Shown here: positions 42,973-43,487 of the stretch, in pieces | Layout of the letters: each line of letters begins with the position of its first letter | Numbering within the stretch: position 1 is the stretch's first letter | NCBI GenBank assembly: GCA_020851655.1 | Contig: JADZCI010000139.1 | Coordinates: 1-43,487 of the forward strand | Direction of reading: 5' to 3' | DNA length: 43,487 nucleotides | Source: Bryobacterales bacterium | Lineage (GTDB): Bacteria; Acidobacteriota; Terriglobia; Bryobacterales; Bryobacteraceae | Program-made: the position numbers and the translations under genes | The notes under the pieces: generated by a model | The model's input: the letters and a program-made list of their open reading frames with translations, nothing else | Database searches by the model: none | What the model was told of the DNA's origin: nothing

Positions 42973-43274
42973 GGCTTCGAGTCGTGAGGCAGGATCACGG
43001 TGGTTTCGCCGGGCTTCTGTTTGAAGGTATTGCGCCTCACTTCCTCATCCTGCGCTTCCCGGTCATGACGCAGACGTTCGTTGCGCTGCTCCATCTCCGT
43101 CATCTGCTTGCGCAGTTCGTCGTTGCTCCGCTCGATTTCCTGGACTTTGCGGCGGTTTTCGAGCATGCTGGGCCACCCTTGAGGAGAACGGATCACGCGG
43201 ACGATGCCGCCAATCAACGTCAGGAACGCCACCAGAATGAGGCCGGGCCGGAGTAATGGGCGGAAACGTACCAT
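42969..43274 (-). CDS. FtsB/DivIC-like septum formation initiator protein
   Basis: A 101-residue bitopic membrane protein. One helix at about residues 11-30 (GLILVAFLTLIGGIVRVI) follows a short basic cytosolic start (MVRFRPLLRP), then a periplasmic coiled coil (about 38-78: ENRRKVQEIERSNDELRKQM part, MEQRNERLRHDRE) and a conserved-looking end (FKQKPGETTVILP) like the tail of FtsB. Such proteins join FtsL and FtsQ in the division complex. ATG 43274 lies beside a shared TATA element with cutA. The stop overlaps the convergent small gene. Confidence 0.8.
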   Translation of the reverse strand: MVRFRPLLRPGLILVAFLTLIGGIVRVIRSPQGWPSMLENRRKVQEIERSNDELRKQMTEMEQRNERLRHDREAQDEEVRRNTFKQKPGETTVILPHDSKP

Positions 43275-43282
43275 CTCTCTTG

Positions 43283-43290
43283 TTTATAAT
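43283..43290. promoter_or_regulatory. shared divergent -10 region of ftsB-like and cutA genes
   Basis: TTTATAAT reads TATAAT on the plus strand (43285-43290, for cutA) and TATAAA on the minus strand (43288-43283, for the ftsB-like gene). The 40-bp intergenic gap therefore holds overlapping -10 elements; -35 boxes are weak on both sides. Confidence 0.4.
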
Positions 43291-43314
43291 CCGTGTGGGC
43301 TGTGTAGTCCAGTC

Positions 43315-43487
43315 ATGACCGACAAAATCATTGTGTTTTGTTCCTGCGCGTCGATTAAGGAGGCGGAAAAGATCGCCCGGCGCCTCATTGAACAACGTCT
43401 TGCGGCGTGTGTCAGCCTTACGCCGGGAGCCGTCAGCCATTACCGGTGGAAGGGCGCGATCGAAACATCCGAGGAGGTCATGCTGAC
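43315..43487 (+). CDS. cutA: CutA-family divalent cation tolerance protein (partial)
   Basis: The first 57 codons of a CutA1 protein: MTDKIIVFCSCASIKEAEKIA (part), then RRLIEQRLAACVSLTPGAVSHYRWKGAI (parts) and EETSEEVML-like end (SEEVML). The A-C-V motif after RLIEQRLA and the Y-x-W-K-G stretch are CutA landmarks. CutA is a small trimeric cytosolic protein related to PII, linked to copper tolerance in enterobacteria; the true role is uncertain. The gene runs off the right edge of the window, about half complete. Confidence 0.92.
   Translation, partial: MTDKIIVFCSCASIKEAEKIARRLIEQRLAACVSLTPGAVSHYRWKGAIETSEEVML

Overview
This is a GC-rich, gene-dense stretch of a bacterial chromosome with housekeeping genes on both strands. 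My best guess is an acidobacterium of the Bryobacterales/Solibacter type. The reasons are inferential: a Thermus-like two-domain isocitrate dehydrogenase, an EpsB-type (TIGR03013-like) exopolysaccharide glycosyltransferase, a DUF1385-prfA-prmC operon, a Tat-exported Gfo/Idh/MocA oxidoreductase, a large exported two-domain esterase and many secreted proteins of unknown role. I see no tRNA, rRNA, CRISPR array, insertion sequence or prophage, and no convincing Rho-independent terminator. No gene-free gap exceeds about 250 bp.

Layout. (1) 1-3101, minus: icd-purE-purK, a TCA-cycle and purine operon; then an exported SGNH hydrolase (minus) and a divergent malate dehydrogenase (plus). (2) 5064-5718, plus: a 36-residue membrane peptide and a bacterial SET-domain methyltransferase whose 3' end overlaps, tail to tail, an enolase paralogue with altered active-site residues. 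The enolase is translationally coupled to an APH/methylthioribose-kinase-like phosphotransferase (minus). (3) 8095-17031, plus: a NarL/LuxR-type regulator, an exported TldD-like metalloprotease, an exported TldE-like partner that has lost the metal site, a natural LptF-LptG fusion, and an AddB-like iron-sulfur nuclease. (4) 17073-17783: a VapBC toxin-antitoxin pair with a perfect 12-bp inverted repeat upstream. (5) 18192-21410, plus: four genes joined by 4-bp overlaps: Asp-box beta-propeller protein, hydantoinase-B-like protein, and two small 4-TM transporters forming a likely heterodimer.

(6) 21414-23815, minus: exported phosphodiesterase/phosphatase and Tat-exported oxidoreductase; then the exopolysaccharide transferase (plus) and ispG (minus) converge. 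(7) 26902-31503, plus: a stand-alone degenerate receiver domain, then DUF1385 membrane protein, prfA, prmC and an exported M19 dipeptidase. (8) 31527-34134, minus: acyl-CoA synthetase and a secreted unknown; then an inositol-monophosphatase-family enzyme (plus). (9) 35028-42638, minus: a compact six-gene carbohydrate run (two-domain esterase, CBM9-like protein, two coupled phosphohexomutases, CpxP/Spy-like protein, GH32 fructosidase). (10) 42715-43487: small unknown protein, FtsB/DivIC-like protein and the start of cutA.

The least ordinary elements are the exported TldD/TldE-like pair, the kinase-enolase pair with active-site changes, the LptF-LptG fusion, the hydantoinase-B/small-transporter operon, and a recurring -10-like hexamer placed exactly 6 nt before start codons, which hints at leaderless transcripts.
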